This document shows positions 43,151 to 51,583 of a stretch of 64,000 nucleotides of DNA, piece by piece (within the stretch, counting starts at the first letter, position 1; each line of letters begins with the position of its first letter). A program made the position numbers and the translations under genes. The notes beneath the pieces are model-generated. The model did no database searches, had not been told where the DNA came from, and was given only the letters and a program-made list of their open reading frames with translations. This DNA is from Candidatus Eiseniibacteriota bacterium (GTDB lineage Bacteria > Orphanbacterota > Orphanbacteria > Orphanbacterales > Orphanbacteraceae): the NCBI GenBank assembly GCA_024276995.1, contig JAJRWB010000043.1, positions 66,830 to 130,829 of the forward strand, written 5' to 3'.

Positions 43151-43179
43151 TTGCAACGAATCGGCCCAGGGCATACGAT
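43151..43179 (+). promoter_or_regulatory. Promoter of the ferredoxin gene
   Basis: TTGCAA (43151-43156), exactly 17 bp and TACGAT (43174-43179) lie about 70 bp before the ferredoxin start; AGGAG precedes its ATG. Confidence 0.5.
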
Positions 43180-43247
43180 TCAACGGTAAACGCGAATACG
43201 GGGATCCCCGGATCGATCAATAAGAAGCTATTCGAGGAGAGAGACCG

Positions 43248-43553
43248 ATGACGTACATCGTGACCGAAAACTGCCATATGTGCCGCTTCACGGACTGTGT
43301 GACCGTCTGCCCGGTCGACTGTTTCCATGGTGATGACGAGATGCTCTACATCGACCCGGAAGAGTGCATCGACTGCGGGGCGTGCGTGCCGGAATGCCCG
43401 GTGGAGGCGATCTTCGCGGAAGAGGACCTTCCCCCCGAGCAGGAGAAGTGGCTCGAAATCAATGCCGAGAAGGCGCCCGATCTGCCGGTGGTGGCGGAGA
43501 AGATGGATCCCCTCCCCGGCGCAGAGGAGAAGAAGGCGAGCCTCGGTCTTTAA
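43248..43553 (+). CDS. fdxA: Seven-iron ferredoxin (FdxA type)
   Basis: This is a 101-residue ferredoxin. The first cluster region has CHMCRFTDCVTVCPVDC and the second CIDCGACVPECP, with the layout of 3Fe-4S plus 4Fe-4S ferredoxins. It is short, highly acidic and shows the typical TYIVTENC start. It could transfer electrons to or from the hydrogenase or radical SAM enzymes, but no gene links them here. Confidence 0.93.
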   Translation: MTYIVTENCHMCRFTDCVTVCPVDCFHGDDEMLYIDPEECIDCGACVPECPVEAIFAEEDLPPEQEKWLEINAEKAPDLPVVAEKMDPLPGAEEKKASLGL

Positions 43554-43598
43554 GACACGGAAGAGCGGAGCAAAGACTCCGCGAAGGCATTTTTCGAA

Positions 43599-43630
43599 GC
43601 CCGGCGGGGCCTACTTGCCGGGCTCTTTTC
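43599..43630. terminator. Terminator between converging ferredoxin and C25 genes
   Basis: AGCCCGGC (43599-43606) pairs with GCCGGGCT (43618-43625), and CTTTT follows on the plus strand. It ends the ferredoxin transcript and overlaps the last codons of the converging minus-strand reading frame, so it may act in both directions. Confidence 0.65.
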
Positions 43631-44438
43631 GTAGAACCGCTTTTCCGAGGGCGGTCGCCTTCTCGCCGGCGAGGTGCGCGGTGACGCGGTAGATGTAGAC
43701 GCCGTTCGCCACGCGGTCTCCCTCCTCGTCGCGCCCGTCCCAAACGTCCGGATTCCCGTTGTAGCCCGCCCTGCCGCCGAGGCCGACGATCCGCCGGATC
43801 CGTCTTCCGGCAACGGTGAAAATTTCCGCCTCCACGGCGTCGGCGTTCCTCGATAGCTCGTAGTAGAAACCGGTTTCCCCGTCGAACGGATTGGGGTAGT
43901 TGAGGAGTTCGGCGACCCGGAAAGCGTCGTCCACGCGAAAGAGAAACGTCTTGCTCTGGCCGCGGACGGCGACGACCAGCTCGTGCTCTCCCCCCGAAAT
44001 CTCCGGGCGCATCGAGAGGATCCACCGGAAGTCGTCGGGGTGATCGAGGGAGTCGGCGTCGAGCGATGCTCTGTCGAGGGTGACGGTGATCTCCTCCTCT
44101 TCCACCGGCAGCGGGGTGACCACCTCCACGCGAATCAGCGGCGCGGGGGAGACGAGGTCGCCCGCGGCGATCGACGTGCCGTCGAAGGTGACACTCACAT
44201 CGACCACCACCGACAAGGTGAACGTCCCGGCGCGCCCGGCGGCATCGACGGCGCGCAAGACGATATCGTAGCGTTCGATCGCCTCGACGGGGGTTTCGTA
44301 TGTGAGAAGCCACGCCCTGCCGTCATCGGCGCGGGCCGAGTCGATCTCCACGTGGAACGCCGAGCTGTCGATCGAAGCGCCCCGCACGAAGATGCCGATC
44401 GAGTCGCGCTCGATCTTTACTTCGTCATGAAGACGCGC
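43611..44438 (-). CDS. C-terminal part of the C25 protease, beyond an in-frame TAG
   Basis: This stretch continues the gingipain-like gene in the same frame after the TAG at 44441-44439. The reading ARLHDEVKIERDSIGIFVRG follows directly. It is 275 residues long, with Ig-like domains and a FlgD-like tail: NYPNPFDGETGFYYEL, RRIRRIVGLGG, DGRDEEGDRVANGVYIYRV, VLRKEPGK. No credible ribosome-binding site marks a separate start; the first GTG is at 44387. It is best read as the sorting and C-terminal end of one 1,390-residue protein. Confidence 0.7.
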   Translation of the reverse strand, partial: ARLHDEVKIERDSIGIFVRGASIDSSAFHVEIDSARADDGRAWLLTYETPVEAIERYDIVLRAVDAAGRAGTFTLSVVVDVSVTFDGTSIAAGDLVSPAPLIRVEVVTPLPVEEEEITVTLDRASLDADSLDHPDDFRWILSMRPEISGGEHELVVAVRGQSKTFLFRVDDAFRVAELLNYPNPFDGETGFYYELSRNADAVEAEIFTVAGRRIRRIVGLGGRAGYNGNPDVWDGRDEEGDRVANGVYIYRVTAHLAGEKATALGKAVLRKEPGK

Positions 44439-47400
44439 CTAGATCCGCACAGGCGACCCGTCGGCGTGGCCGAGGAGCGACTGGCCGTCGACGGCGCTCT
44501 CCCCGTCGATGGTGACGTCGAAAACAGGCGATGCGGCGTCGAGCACGAGGGCCGGATCCCCGAAGATGACATAGCGCTTCGTCACTTCGCTCCAGTCGGG
44601 GTAGCTGAGGGCGAAGTCATTCATCCCCAAGGCGGTGATCTCACCGAGTGTCCATCTCGGCGTCCCGCCGTACCAGGGCGGCGCGCTTCCCAGCCCTCCC
44701 GGCACCACGCCGGGCGTCTGGAACATGTACTTCAGAATCGATTCGTTGAGCAGAAGGTTCGGCCCGAGAAACTCGATCCCCGTCGAACCGAAGGTGGCGA
44801 CCGCCGCCCCCTTGTCGAAACGGAGCATCTCCTCGGTGATGGCATCGAATCCCTGGGTGCGCCACCGTTCGAACTCCGAGATCGAGCAGCCGTAGGCCAT
44901 GAAGATATACGGTCTGTCGTTCGCTTCGGACCGCTCGGCGATGTCGAAGGAGATATTCGACGTGGCGCCGCGGTAATCCCATCCGTGGCGGAGGATCACC
45001 TCGTGGGTGAGGATCCCCCGGTTGCCGTGGCCCTGGAAGTTGACCATGAGCACGCCCCGGTTCATTTCGTCGAAGAATCGCGGCGTGATCTCGTCGCGCG
45101 CATGATCGACGGTGCAGTCGAGATCGGCCCAGTTCGCGGCGGTCGGAAGGGCGCCGCAAGGACATTCGGAATGGATCGGCGTGGTGAAGCGCGAGAGGTA
45201 GATGTTCACCGTGTCGATTCCCAGGGCCGCCGACTCCTTCAGCGTCTTCGCGTAGTTGGCGGTGTTCAGCTCGAATTGGCGCTGATCCTCGTCGTGCATG
45301 CACAGGTTGTCGAAGGTCCACTCGTCGTCCGCCACGAAGAGGATCCGGTTCCTCCACGTGTCGTCTTCGTGGAACTGCTCGTATCGGATCGTCTTGTCCA
45401 CCATGGCGCTCACACCCGCCGGTTCCTTCGCCGGGAAGCGTCCGATCAGCACGTCGAGAAGCACGTCGTCGCCTCCGTCGAGAAGGCCGTACCATGCGTC
45501 GCTCGCGTCCCAGTGGTCTCCGCTGCCGACGATCTCGGCGTTGAAGAGGGGGAACGACGGGACGTAGTCGAACTCCTCGTCGTTCCACGTGTTGTTCACG
45601 GCGATCCCCTTGTAGTCCTCGAAGCCGTCTCCCACGAGGAGCATCCAACCGGGCGGCGTCGACCACCGGGCGCGGCCGAAACGGTTGTAGCGACGGATCG
45701 CGGCGGGGTCCTTGACGCCGCCGTTGAATTCATCATACACGTCGTCGATATCGACGAGACGCACGGCAAACCCCGTCGATCTCCTGTACTCGGCGAGAGG
45801 CGCCACGGCGTCGAGGAATTTACTGTGTGAAACGATCAGGTAGTCGCCCTCCTCCGATCGGATCGATGTCGGTGTGTCGGCGGTGATCTTCGCCGCGTCG
45901 AGGACGGGGAGCCCGGTCGTCGTGGCGGCGACATACGACCGCACCGCATCGATCGTATCGCGGAAAACGATGGTGAAACCGTTCTCACCGGAGCGCACCG
46001 AGTCGATATCGATCCGCACGGGCGAATAGATGTTCGTCACATCGAAGAGATAAGAGGGAATCGTGTCGAAGCCGTCCACCTCGATGCTCGCTTCCCCTGC
46101 TTCGATGCCCGACGAGAAGCGGGCGTAGCTGTTCACCGCGCGGTTCAGGAAAGATCCGTGCACCTCGTACCAATCGAGGTAGCCGAGGACGCCCTCGATG
46201 GTCGTCGACTGTGTGGGACCCCGAGACCCTTCATATCGAAATCGATTGAGTCCGGCGACGAGGTTCGCCTCGGGGAAGGAGAGTGTGCTCCGGACGAGAG
46301 AGCCCCGCTCGCCGAAGACGAGATGGTTCAACACCGTGTCGCCCGTCGCCTCGTGGATCAAGACGAAGCGATGAAACGAGGGGGTGCCGCCGAGCGAGGG
46401 CCTTCCCACGGTCATCGCCTTGATCGTGTATTCTCCCGACGGATCGAGAGGCGGAAGATCAATCTCGGTCGTTCGTTTTCCCACGACATCGCCCATGGCG
46501 AAATAGTTGTCCACCGTGTCGCTCGGCGTGTTCCAGTTGTACACCGCGTCGATCTCCCATCGGATCGAGTCGGCGTGTGCCTTCCGTGCCGGGAGAGGAC
46601 CGCCGGTGCGAAGACCGCCGCGGCTTTCGAACGACCGCGCCTCACCCTCGGTGGAAAGATAATAGATGCTCTCTTCGGCGAACCGATCGTCGTAGTCGTT
46701 CTTCATCCGGTCGTCGCGGAATCCGGGGAGAAAGACGACGATCCGATCATCTCCTCCGAAAACGCCGTCGCCGTCGACATCCTCGACGTCGAGGGGGAGC
46801 GATCTCTCGGTGAACGGATAGTCTCCGGCGTCGAAGAGGGAATCGGACCAGCCCCGCCGGTAGACGGCGATCGAGGAGGTCGGGACGCCGGCGGGAAGGC
46901 CCTTGTCCGCCAAGTCGGCGAAGCGAACCGCGTAGAGGCGGCTCTCGCGAACCGCGAGCTTGAATTCGGTCGCCGTGCGGGGGCGCTTCGACGCGACCGG
47001 CGCAAGCGGCGCGGGGGACGATCGGAACGATTTCGCCTGCTCGTAGTTGAGAACGGCGCCCCGGTAGATCCCTTCCCAGCGTCCTTCATCGCCGGCGGGG
47101 CGGTCTTCCTTCCCGGCGGTGTGCGCGGCGGCGTGACCGGGAACGAACTCGACGGCGAGAACGATCTTCGTGTAACGGCGGAGAAGCCCGGTGGAGGGAA
47201 CCGTGCGGAACGGCGCGATCCTCACCGGCACCACATCCTGGTAGCGGAGGGTTCCCCTTTTTCCCGCGTAGGCGATCTTTTCCGGGTAGAAGGCGGACGT
47301 GGCGTAGAACGGTTCGTCGAGAACCCAAACCTGCACCGGTTCCGAACCGTTCCGCGAAAGGGTGTCGGTGAGCGCCGGTGTCACCGCCGGCCCGGGGAGG

Positions 47401-47783
47401 TCTTCGAAGAGAGCTTCCAGCACGCGGATGCGGACGGTGCTCCCCCTCGGGACGCCGATGAGATACGTTTCGACGGGAAGTTCGGGCTTGCCGGGCGCCG
47501 TAAGCCTTCCGGCACCGAAGCGGCGGACGGTTCGCCACGCCGCGCCGTCGCGGCTGAGCGTGTCGACCGCGTATGCGCCCTTATCGGGCGTCCACGTGAT
47601 GCGAAGGGAACTCGCATCCTTCGCGTCGAGTGTCGTCGCCGCCACGGCGCCGCCGCCCGCGGCGGCGAGAAGGAGAAGCGCCGCGAGGCATGCCGCAAGC
47701 CGATCGCTTTCGATGGGTTTCAATCGAATCAATACCGCTCTCTTGATCGCGGGAATCACCACAAACGGAAGGACTGTAAACAT
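44439..47783 (-). CDS. Gingipain-like C25 cysteine protease (ends at a premature TAG)
   Basis: This 1,114-residue exported protein is a peptidase C25 (gingipain family) enzyme. An N-terminal propeptide-like region (about 50-300) precedes the catalytic domain. The catalytic His lies in VNFQGHGNRG (H919) and the Cys in MAYGCSIS (C966). The frame ends at a TAG, but the homologous sequence continues past it in the same frame to a FlgD-like tail. The gene is joined to the glgC gene above it by TAATG, where its ATG overlaps the glgC stop by one base. The N-terminus is odd for a signal peptide (a first hydrophobic stretch, then another at residues 30-45), so a TTG further in is possible. Confidence 0.85.
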   Translation of the reverse strand: MFTVLPFVVIPAIKRAVLIRLKPIESDRLAACLAALLLLAAAGGGAVAATTLDAKDASSLRITWTPDKGAYAVDTLSRDGAAWRTVRRFGAGRLTAPGKPELPVETYLIGVPRGSTVRIRVLEALFEDLPGPAVTPALTDTLSRNGSEPVQVWVLDEPFYATSAFYPEKIAYAGKRGTLRYQDVVPVRIAPFRTVPSTGLLRRYTKIVLAVEFVPGHAAAHTAGKEDRPAGDEGRWEGIYRGAVLNYEQAKSFRSSPAPLAPVASKRPRTATEFKLAVRESRLYAVRFADLADKGLPAGVPTSSIAVYRRGWSDSLFDAGDYPFTERSLPLDVEDVDGDGVFGGDDRIVVFLPGFRDDRMKNDYDDRFAEESIYYLSTEGEARSFESRGGLRTGGPLPARKAHADSIRWEIDAVYNWNTPSDTVDNYFAMGDVVGKRTTEIDLPPLDPSGEYTIKAMTVGRPSLGGTPSFHRFVLIHEATGDTVLNHLVFGERGSLVRSTLSFPEANLVAGLNRFRYEGSRGPTQSTTIEGVLGYLDWYEVHGSFLNRAVNSYARFSSGIEAGEASIEVDGFDTIPSYLFDVTNIYSPVRIDIDSVRSGENGFTIVFRDTIDAVRSYVAATTTGLPVLDAAKITADTPTSIRSEEGDYLIVSHSKFLDAVAPLAEYRRSTGFAVRLVDIDDVYDEFNGGVKDPAAIRRYNRFGRARWSTPPGWMLLVGDGFEDYKGIAVNNTWNDEEFDYVPSFPLFNAEIVGSGDHWDASDAWYGLLDGGDDVLLDVLIGRFPAKEPAGVSAMVDKTIRYEQFHEDDTWRNRILFVADDEWTFDNLCMHDEDQRQFELNTANYAKTLKESAALGIDTVNIYLSRFTTPIHSECPCGALPTAANWADLDCTVDHARDEITPRFFDEMNRGVLMVNFQGHGNRGILTHEVILRHGWDYRGATSNISFDIAERSEANDRPYIFMAYGCSISEFERWRTQGFDAITEEMLRFDKGAAVATFGSTGIEFLGPNLLLNESILKYMFQTPGVVPGGLGSAPPWYGGTPRWTLGEITALGMNDFALSYPDWSEVTKRYVIFGDPALVLDAASPVFDVTIDGESAVDGQSLLGHADGSPVRI

Positions 47784-49066
47784 TATACCCCGGCGGGGCG
47801 CCTTCCCGCAAGGGGGGCGACGGTGCTTCCCGGCGCGACTTCCCGGCCCGGAAAGTCCGTCTCCACGGTGTACGGTTCGACAATTGTATTTCCCCCCACC
47901 CTCACCCCGGGGGGAACCGTTGCGCCACGTCCCACCACGATGAGTCCGGTGTGGAGATGGTCGGGAGAGCGCCGGTTCGGCGGGGGATCGTCGTCGAAGC
48001 CGATCGTCGCGCCGGCCCCGATACGCGCCTGCTTGTCCACGATCGTCCCGCGGAGCCTCGCCCCGGCGGCCACCACTGTATTGTGCATCACCACCGAATC
48101 GACCACCTCGGCGCCCTCCTCCACCACCACGCCTGGGGAGAGCACCGAGCGTCTCACGCTCCCTCTCACATGGCATCCGGGGCTGACGATCGCCCGTCTC
48201 ACGTCGGCGCTCCCGGCGATGAGCGACGGCGGCCGGTCGCCGATCCGCCCTTCGAGTTCGAGGTTCGTTCTCACGCGCCATCGGTGGAGGTCGGCGCCCG
48301 ACTCCGGATCGAGAAGATCCATGTTCGCCTCCCAATACGCCTCGATCGTCCCCACATCGCGCCAGTATCCGTCGAAGGGATAGGCGAACACGCGGTCGCG
48401 CCCCACCGCGGCGGGGATGATCTCGTGGCCGAAATCATGGAAAGCGCTCCCGATAAGCACCCGGCGGAGCCAGGCGGTGTCGAAGACATAGATGCCCAAA
48501 GAGGCGAGGTTGCTCTTCGATTCGGCCGGCTTTTCCGCCCATCCGGTCACGCGGTACTCGCCATCCACCTCGGCGACGCCGAAATGGCGCACATCCTCCC
48601 ACGGGACGTGCATCATGGCGATGGTGAGATCCGCCTTCTTTTCCTTGTGGAAGGCGATCATCGGCTCGTAGTTCATGCTGTAGACATGATCCCCGGAGAG
48701 GACGAGGAGCCTCTCCGGATCGAGAGGATCGATGTAATCGAAGTTCTGGCGGATCGCGTCGGCGGTTCCCCTGTACCAGTCCGACTCGGCGTAGCCGGTT
48801 CTCGGAGGGAGGATCTTCGCCCCCCTCGTCCGTCCGTGGAGATCCCACGCCTCCCCTCCCCCGATGTGGCTGTTCAGCGAGAGCGGTTTGTACTGGGTGA
48901 GCACCGCCACGCGGCGGATGCCCGAGTTCATCACATTACTCAGGGCGAAGTCGATGATCCTGTACATCCCGCCGAAGGGGACCGCCGGTTTCGCCCGTGG
49001 CCGGGCGAGCACGTTCAGCCTCGATCCGCCGCCCCCCGCGAGAAGCATGACGAGCGTTCTTCTCAT
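47783..49066 (-). CDS. glgC: ADP-glucose pyrophosphorylase (GlgC) copy 2
   Basis: This 427-residue nucleotidyltransferase makes ADP-glucose for glycogen. It keeps MLLAGGGGSRLNVLARPRAK (nucleotide loop), PFGGMYRIIDFALSNVMNSG, and LVLSGDHVYSMNYEPMI (metal-binding Asp). A left-handed beta-helix follows (IVSPGCHVRGSVRRSVLSPG, DKQARIGAGA). The ATG overlaps the upstream paralogue's stop as ATGA. The downstream protease gene begins inside its stop codon. Confidence 0.9.
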   Translation of the reverse strand: MRRTLVMLLAGGGGSRLNVLARPRAKPAVPFGGMYRIIDFALSNVMNSGIRRVAVLTQYKPLSLNSHIGGGEAWDLHGRTRGAKILPPRTGYAESDWYRGTADAIRQNFDYIDPLDPERLLVLSGDHVYSMNYEPMIAFHKEKKADLTIAMMHVPWEDVRHFGVAEVDGEYRVTGWAEKPAESKSNLASLGIYVFDTAWLRRVLIGSAFHDFGHEIIPAAVGRDRVFAYPFDGYWRDVGTIEAYWEANMDLLDPESGADLHRWRVRTNLELEGRIGDRPPSLIAGSADVRRAIVSPGCHVRGSVRRSVLSPGVVVEEGAEVVDSVVMHNTVVAAGARLRGTIVDKQARIGAGATIGFDDDPPPNRRSPDHLHTGLIVVGRGATVPPGVRVGGNTIVEPYTVETDFPGREVAPGSTVAPLAGRRPAGV

Positions 49067-50265
49067 GAAAGCACCGCCCCGGACGGATAGATGCTCTTTG
49101 CCGGAATGGATGTTTCCTTTTCGATGAGGGTGATGTCGCCGTCGAATCGTTCCCGGTGCGGCGCAGCTTCCGCCCCCCCCACACGGGCGCCGGCGCCGAT
49201 CAGGGCCATCTCGTCGGCGATCACCTTCTCCACCACGGCGCCCTCGCCGACACGGACATAGGGGAAGAGAATCGAGTCGGTCACCACCGCACCCTTCCCG
49301 ACGCGGACGCCGGGAAAGAGAATGCACCCCCTCACGTTCCCCTCGATACGGCATCCGTACGTCACCCTCGACCGGACGACACGGCTCTCCTCGGAAAGAT
49401 ATGCCGGGGGAAGATCGCGAAGGTTCTTGTCGTCCAGATTCGTCCGGATGTTCCACTCCTCGAAGCCGATATCCGACTGTCCGAGGAAATCGATGTTGGC
49501 GCGCCAGAACTCCTCGACCGAACGGCAGTACGCCCAGTAGCCGCGATGCTTCCATCCGTACACCGCACACCTGCCGACGAGCGACGGGAGGATGTCCCGC
49601 CCGAACTCCCACGACGAGCCGTGTTCCGCTTGGCGGCTCACCGCCTCGACGAGCAATTCCTTCCGGAAGAGATAGATCGTCATCGATGCCCACGTGGAGC
49701 GCGGTTTCTCCGGCTTCTCCTCGTACCCGGTGAGCCGTCCCCCTTCGTCGTCGTCGCCCCCTTCGATGACGCCGATGCCGAACCGCCCGGCCCCCTCGCG
49801 CGGCACTTCGACGAACGCCGCCGTGACGTCGGCGCCCATCCTTTCATGAAAATCGATCATCGCTCCGTAGTCCATTCGGTACACATGATCCCCCGAAAGG
49901 ACGAGGGTGTAGTCATGATCATATTCCTCGAGGAAATCGAGATTCTGGAACACCGCGTCGGTGGTTCCCTTGTACCAGTCCGATCCGGCGATCCGCTTCT
50001 GTGGAGGCAATAGGGTGGCGCACCGGTTCCTCCCGACGAAGTCCCACGACGAGCCGATTCCCACGTGGCGAAGGAGCGACGTCGAGCGGTACTGGGAAAG
50101 GATTCCCACGCGCTCGATCCCGGAATTCATCAGGTTGCTCAACGGGAAGTCGATCACGCGGTACATGCCGCCGAAGAAGACAGCCGATTTCGGGCGGTGA
50201 AGCGTGAGGACGCCCAGTTCGTCCACACGTCCTCCGGCGAGTATAAGAGCCACCGTGCGAGCCAA
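49063..50265 (-). CDS. glgC: ADP-glucose pyrophosphorylase (GlgC/GlgD) copy 1
   Basis: This 400-residue paralogue is encoded just upstream of copy 2. The first loop reads ALILAGGRVDELGVLTLHRP, so the usual GGGTRL is changed (RVDEL). The rest of the fold, FFGGMYRVIDFPLSNLMNSG, VLSGDHVYRMDYGAMI and the beta-helix repeats, is intact. It may be a regulatory or divergent subunit, as GlgD is in Firmicutes, or a second active enzyme. The start is TTG at 50265 with GGAGG seven bases upstream; longer versions run into the promoter region of the divergent hydrogenase operon. Confidence 0.85.
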   Translation of the reverse strand: MARTVALILAGGRVDELGVLTLHRPKSAVFFGGMYRVIDFPLSNLMNSGIERVGILSQYRSTSLLRHVGIGSSWDFVGRNRCATLLPPQKRIAGSDWYKGTTDAVFQNLDFLEEYDHDYTLVLSGDHVYRMDYGAMIDFHERMGADVTAAFVEVPREGAGRFGIGVIEGGDDDEGGRLTGYEEKPEKPRSTWASMTIYLFRKELLVEAVSRQAEHGSSWEFGRDILPSLVGRCAVYGWKHRGYWAYCRSVEEFWRANIDFLGQSDIGFEEWNIRTNLDDKNLRDLPPAYLSEESRVVRSRVTYGCRIEGNVRGCILFPGVRVGKGAVVTDSILFPYVRVGEGAVVEKVIADEMALIGAGARVGGAEAAPHRERFDGDITLIEKETSIPAKSIYPSGAVLS

Positions 50266-50471
50266 CGGAATTCCTCCATCTCCCGGCTGGAGCGCGCCTG
50301 CATGATTCGACACGCCCATGGTAACAGAAATGCTGCTACTTTGACCGGCTCCCCCGGCGGAGGTCGTCCTTTTTGTCCGACCATGTTTTCCCTCCCGCGC
50401 GGTCGCCGGGACGGCGGTTCGTAAGAGGCCTGAAATCACTCGATTATGCCGCGGAATCTTCGCCGTCGATA

Positions 50472-50486
50472 TGGCACGGGGATTGC
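50472..50486 (+). promoter_or_regulatory. Sigma-54 (-24/-12) promoter of the hydrogenase operon
   Basis: The sequence TGGCACGGGGATTGC matches the sigma-54 consensus TGGCACG-R-N3-TTGC at every fixed base. GG of the -24 (50473-50474) and GC of the -12 (50485-50486) have the standard spacing. Transcription would start near 50497, 40 nt before the first hydrogenase gene. Such promoters need an NtrC-type activator. Confidence 0.8.
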
Positions 50487-50536
50487 GGAAATAGCGGTCA
50501 TCGGATGGAAGCGAGGCTGTGCCGGGAGGGTGTTCG

Positions 50537-51583
50537 ATGCGGGAATGGGTGTTGTCCGGGGACGACCTCGAGGGGCTGATCGATTCGATTTCGGCCGAGT
50601 GGGATCTCTACGCGCCCCAGCGGAAGGGACGCCTGTTCGAGTTCCGCCGCCTTCGCGATTTCGAGGATTTATGTATAGAGTATCCCTTGACGATGATTCC
50701 CCCCTCGAGCCTCTTCGCCCCCGGGAGCGAGGTGCTCTACCATTTCGATCCCGATCGCCCGGCTGAAATCGAGAGCGTCGACCCCGCCCGGCCGATCGCG
50801 CTTTTCGGCGTCCACCCGTGCGATCTCGCCGGGATCGCCATTCTCGACGAACTCCACCTCTCCCCGCCGATCGACAGGTGCTACGCCAACAGGCGGAGCG
50901 GATCGTTCCTCGTGGCGGTGGAGTGCGCGGCGCCGTGCGTGGAGGAATCACTCTGCGCCGACAAGGAAACGTACCGGGCACGGCGGACCTTCGATCTACT
51001 TCTCATACCCTCTTCGGGCGATCGGTGGTTCCTGCGGAGCGGTTCGGAGGCGGGTGATGATGTGGCCCGGTCGTGCCGGTTCCTTCGCCCCGCCACCTAC
51101 GAGGATCGGTGCCGCGGCGACGAGGAGAGCGCCGCGCGCAACGCCCGGTTCAAGGCGAGATTCGGACTCGATGCGCCGACTTTATCGGCGAGGGTGGAGG
51201 CGAGCTGGGACGATCTCCTCTGGTCGGCCCAGTCGAGGCTGTGCCTCAGCTGCGGGGCGTGCAACGCCGTCTGTCCCACGTGCCACTGCTACGCGGTGGA
51301 TGACGTTCTTCCCGTGAAGCGTGGAGAGTCGGGGGAAAGGCGCCGCCGCAGAACGGGGTGCCAGCTCGCCGACTTCGCCGTCGTCGCCGGCGTGGAGAAC
51401 TTCCGCGGTGAGAAGGCGTTTCGTCTGCGCCACAGGATTTTCAAGAAGGAAGTGTACCTCGTGGAGCGGCTTGGCAGGAGCGGCTGCGTCGGCTGCGGCC
51501 GGTGCGGCCACTTCTGCCCCGCCGGAATCCGGCTCGTCGAGATCTTCCGGCAGATCTCGGGGGAGGAAAAGGTCGATGCGTGA
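50537..51583 (+). CDS. hydB: Group 3b [NiFe] hydrogenase, beta Fe-S subunit
   Basis: This 348-residue Fe-S protein corresponds to HydB/HyhB of sulfhydrogenases. It moves electrons between the catalytic dimer and the flavin subunit. CVEESLC lies early, and two 4Fe-4S motifs follow: CLSCGACNAVCPTC and CVGCGRCGHFCPAG. The front has the GVHPCDLAGI region. The start has GGGAGGG upstream. It overlaps the next gene by eight bases. Confidence 0.9.
   Translation: MREWVLSGDDLEGLIDSISAEWDLYAPQRKGRLFEFRRLRDFEDLCIEYPLTMIPPSSLFAPGSEVLYHFDPDRPAEIESVDPARPIALFGVHPCDLAGIAILDELHLSPPIDRCYANRRSGSFLVAVECAAPCVEESLCADKETYRARRTFDLLLIPSSGDRWFLRSGSEAGDDVARSCRFLRPATYEDRCRGDEESAARNARFKARFGLDAPTLSARVEASWDDLLWSAQSRLCLSCGACNAVCPTCHCYAVDDVLPVKRGESGERRRRRTGCQLADFAVVAGVENFRGEKAFRLRHRIFKKEVYLVERLGRSGCVGCGRCGHFCPAGIRLVEIFRQISGEEKVDA

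Noticed and set aside
46158-48383. Plus-strand 741-codon open frame opposite the C25 protease
   Set aside because: It is antisense to a well-supported protease gene and glgC, with low-complexity shadow composition.
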